Assembly (NCBI GenBank): GCA_021840785.1
Contig: JAKBXD010000007.1
Coordinates: 1-24,652, forward strand
DNA length: 24,652 bases
Direction: 5' to 3'
Source: Pseudomonadota bacterium
GTDB taxonomy: Bacteria; Pseudomonadota; Gammaproteobacteria; Acidithiobacillales; Acidithiobacillaceae
The position numbers and the translations under genes are program-made. Below, in pieces: positions 22,772 through 24,652 of this stretch. Position 1 is the stretch's first letter. The number at the start of each line of letters is the position of its first letter. Below the pieces are notes generated by a model. The model worked only from the letters and a program-made list of their open reading frames with translations. It was not told where the DNA came from and made no database searches.

Positions 22772-24652
22772 ATGACGCAAAGCTTATACTCCCCCGACTT
22801 TGAACGAGACTCCTGCGGCTTCGGGCTGATTGCCCAGATGGACAATCAGGCGAGTCACGCCATTGTCGCGACGGCAATCCACTCCCTGGCACGGCTCACC
22901 CACCGCGGCGCGGTAGCCGCCGATGGCAAAAGTGGCGACGGTTGCGGCTTACTATTGCAAATGCCGGAGACCTTTTTCCGCGCTATCGCCATTGAGCAAG
23001 GCATCACTCTCGGCAGACATTTCGGTATCGGCCAATTTTTTCTCCCGCGAGACCAGGCGGTTGCGAGTAAAATCCGCACGACACTGGATGCCGAAGCCCA
23101 GGACCTTGGGCTCAGATGTCTGGGCTGGCGCGAGGTCCCTACCGACCTTGCCGCTTGTGGCGACGAAGCCCTCAAAAGCCTGCCGGGTGTATGGCAAGCC
23201 TTTGTGGGCCTCCCCGACGCCACCGACACAGACGGCCACGAACGCCTCCTTTATCGCCTGCGACGGCGGGTAGAAAAACGCTTTGTCGACGAGAGCGGCT
23301 TTTTTGTCGTGACCTGCTCCTCTCAGGTCATTGGCTACAAGGGCTTGGTGCTGCCGGAAAATCTCCCCGTTTTTTATCCCGATCTCCGCGACCCGCGCTT
23401 CGCCTCCGCGCTCGTCACCTATCACCAACGCTTTTCGACCAATACCTGGCCGGAATGGCGCTTGTGCCAGCCCTTCCGCATCCTCGCCCACAATGGCGAA
23501 TTGAATACCGTGCAGGGTAACCGCCTGTGGGCCAAGGCCCGGGAAGCGCAGTTGCAATCCGACCTGCTACCCATGGCGGAGGTACTACCTGCGGTTGGTG
23601 GCGGCAGCGACTCCTTCAGTCTCGACAACATGCTCGAATTGCTGGTGCAGGGCGGCATGGATTTTTTCAAGGCCATTCGCCTGCTGGTGCCACCCGCCTG
23701 GCACAATGTCCCACGGATTGAACCCGCCCTGCGCGCCTTCTACGAATATCACTCCATGCGCATGGAGGCCTGGGATGGTCCCGCCGGACTGGTACTCAAC
23801 ACCGGACGCATTGCTGCCTGCGCACTGGATCGCAACGGTCTGCGCCCGGCCCGTTATGTCATCACCAAAGACCGCATCATCAACATCGCCTCCGAAGTGG
23901 GCGTCTTTGACTACGATCACCGCGACATCGCCGTGCAGGGCCGAGTCGGGCCGGGGCAACTGGTGGCAGTGGACATGGCCACGGGTAAATTCCTGGAGTC
24001 GGCTGACATCGACACACAAATCCAGAATAGCCACCCCTACCGGGAATGGTTGGATCAGTATGCTGAACATCTCGATAGCGACAACAACGACACCTCCCCC
24101 GCGCTGCCGGTAACCGATCTGCTGGTCAGTGAAAAGGCATTTGGTGTCAGTTTCGAAGAAGAGGACCAGGTGATTCGCGTCCTCGCCGAGGGCGCCCAGG
24201 AAGCCGTTGGCTCCATGGGGGACGACACCCCCATGGCTGTCTTATCGCGGCAACCCCGGCATATTGCCGATTATTTTCGTCAGCAATTCGCCCAGGTCAC
24301 CAATCCACCCATCGACCCGCTGCGTGAAGCCCTGGTGATGTCCTTGAACACGGTCATCGGCAGCGAGAGCAACCTCTTCGCCGAGCGTCCCGAATACGCC
24401 CGGCGCATTGAGGTACACTCCCCAGTGCTTTCCGATGCTACTTTTGTCGCCCTCACCAGCCGCACGGAACCGGCCTTCCGCGGCCAGACTTTTGATCTCT
24501 GTTATTCAGCAGCGGACAGTAATCTGGGGGGCGCCATCGAAGCCCTCTGCGAAGAAGTCATCGAGGCGGTGCGGCACGGAGCCGTTATCCTGGTGCTCTC
24601 GGATCACGCCCTGGCGCGCGACCGGCTCTACATCCCGGCACTGATGGCGGTG
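22772..24652 (+). CDS. gltB: Glutamate synthase large subunit (N-terminal 627 residues; runs off the window)
   Basis: GltB takes glutamine and 2-oxoglutarate to two glutamates, the GOGAT half of ammonia assimilation. The frame is open from ATG 22772 to the last base. Full-length proteins are about 1500 residues, so roughly 40 percent is visible. After a short propeptide, Cys15 (ERDSCGFGLIAQM) is the expected mature N-terminal nucleophile of the class II amidase domain. That domain shows LTHRGAVAADGKSGDGCG, YHQRFSTNTWPEWRLCQPFR, LAHNGELNTVQGNR and GGGSDSFSLDN. The end of the amidase domain has ACALDRNGLRPARY, and the central domain begins near MGDDTPMAVLS and IDPLREALVMSLNT. AGGTGA lies 4 bases before the ATG. 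Presence next to the pil-aro cluster matches Pseudomonas-type gene order, where gltD follows. Confidence 0.96.
   Translation, partial: MTQSLYSPDFERDSCGFGLIAQMDNQASHAIVATAIHSLARLTHRGAVAADGKSGDGCGLLLQMPETFFRAIAIEQGITLGRHFGIGQFFLPRDQAVASKIRTTLDAEAQDLGLRCLGWREVPTDLAACGDEALKSLPGVWQAFVGLPDATDTDGHERLLYRLRRRVEKRFVDESGFFVVTCSSQVIGYKGLVLPENLPVFYPDLRDPRFASALVTYHQRFSTNTWPEWRLCQPFRILAHNGELNTVQGNRLWAKAREAQLQSDLLPMAEVLPAVGGGSDSFSLDNMLELLVQGGMDFFKAIRLLVPPAWHNVPRIEPALRAFYEYHSMRMEAWDGPAGLVLNTGRIAACALDRNGLRPARYVITKDRIINIASEVGVFDYDHRDIAVQGRVGPGQLVAVDMATGKFLESADIDTQIQNSHPYREWLDQYAEHLDSDNNDTSPALPVTDLLVSEKAFGVSFEEEDQVIRVLAEGAQEAVGSMGDDTPMAVLSRQPRHIADYFRQQFAQVTNPPIDPLREALVMSLNTVIGSESNLFAERPEYARRIEVHSPVLSDATFVALTSRTEPAFRGQTFDLCYSAADSNLGGAIEALCEEVIEAVRHGAVILVLSDHALARDRLYIPALMAV

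Noticed and set aside
21500..22780. 426-codon open frame on the minus strand opposite dgt
   Set aside because: dgt has clear HD-domain motifs on the other strand. The antisense product has no recognisable domain.

Overview
The window is a tightly packed proteobacterial chromosome segment of fairly high GC. It carries one partial gene at each edge and no rRNA, tRNA, CRISPR array, transposase or integrase. Gene content and order resemble gamma/beta-proteobacteria and Acidithiobacillia: pilMNOPQ-aroK-aroB running towards gltB, and ilvBNC followed by psd-pssA. A Met-rich copper/silver efflux system lies alongside. My best guess is an Acidithiobacillus-like acidophile, but the genus is inference from layout and protein style, not a database match.

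Region 1 (1-5373, + strand) is a copper/silver RND efflux operon. It holds the C-terminus of a TolC/CusC-type outer-membrane factor, a CusB-type adaptor with an N-terminal heavy-metal-binding module, a CusA-type pump with the three copper-relay methionines, and a CusF-like periplasmic metallochaperone. Together they would carry Cu(I)/Ag(I) out of the cell or periplasm. Between cusA and cusF lies an overlapping chain of two tiny ORFs that could be a coupled leader.

Region 2 (5372-10399, - strand) reads from right to left. ilvB, ilvN and ilvC carry out the first common steps of branched-chain amino-acid synthesis. A hairpin terminator follows, then psd and pssA, which make phosphatidylserine and convert it to phosphatidylethanolamine. 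A second terminator abuts the cusF stop codon.

Region 3 (10466-13470, - strand) is a probable operon of tadA (tRNA adenosine deaminase), a YjbQ-family protein, an unrecognised 141-residue protein, and a shortened MutS2-family ATPase without the usual C-terminal Smr domain.

Region 4 (13565-22636, + strand) starts at a candidate promoter facing away from tadA. It encodes the type IV pilus alignment subcomplex and secretin (pilM, N, O, P, Q), shikimate-pathway genes aroK and aroB, flavin-dependent thymidylate synthase thyX, and a dGTPase-like HD hydrolase. Most junctions are ATGA overlaps, so the whole block is probably one operon with translational coupling.

Region 5 (22688-24652, + strand) has a near-consensus sigma70 promoter followed by the first 627 codons of gltB, the glutamate synthase large subunit, which runs off the right edge.

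No intergenic stretch exceeds about 225 bases. I found no clearly new multi-gene system. The most unusual items are the cusA-cusF mini-ORF chain, the apparent His-to-Met change in the CusF copper site, and the Smr-less MutS2.
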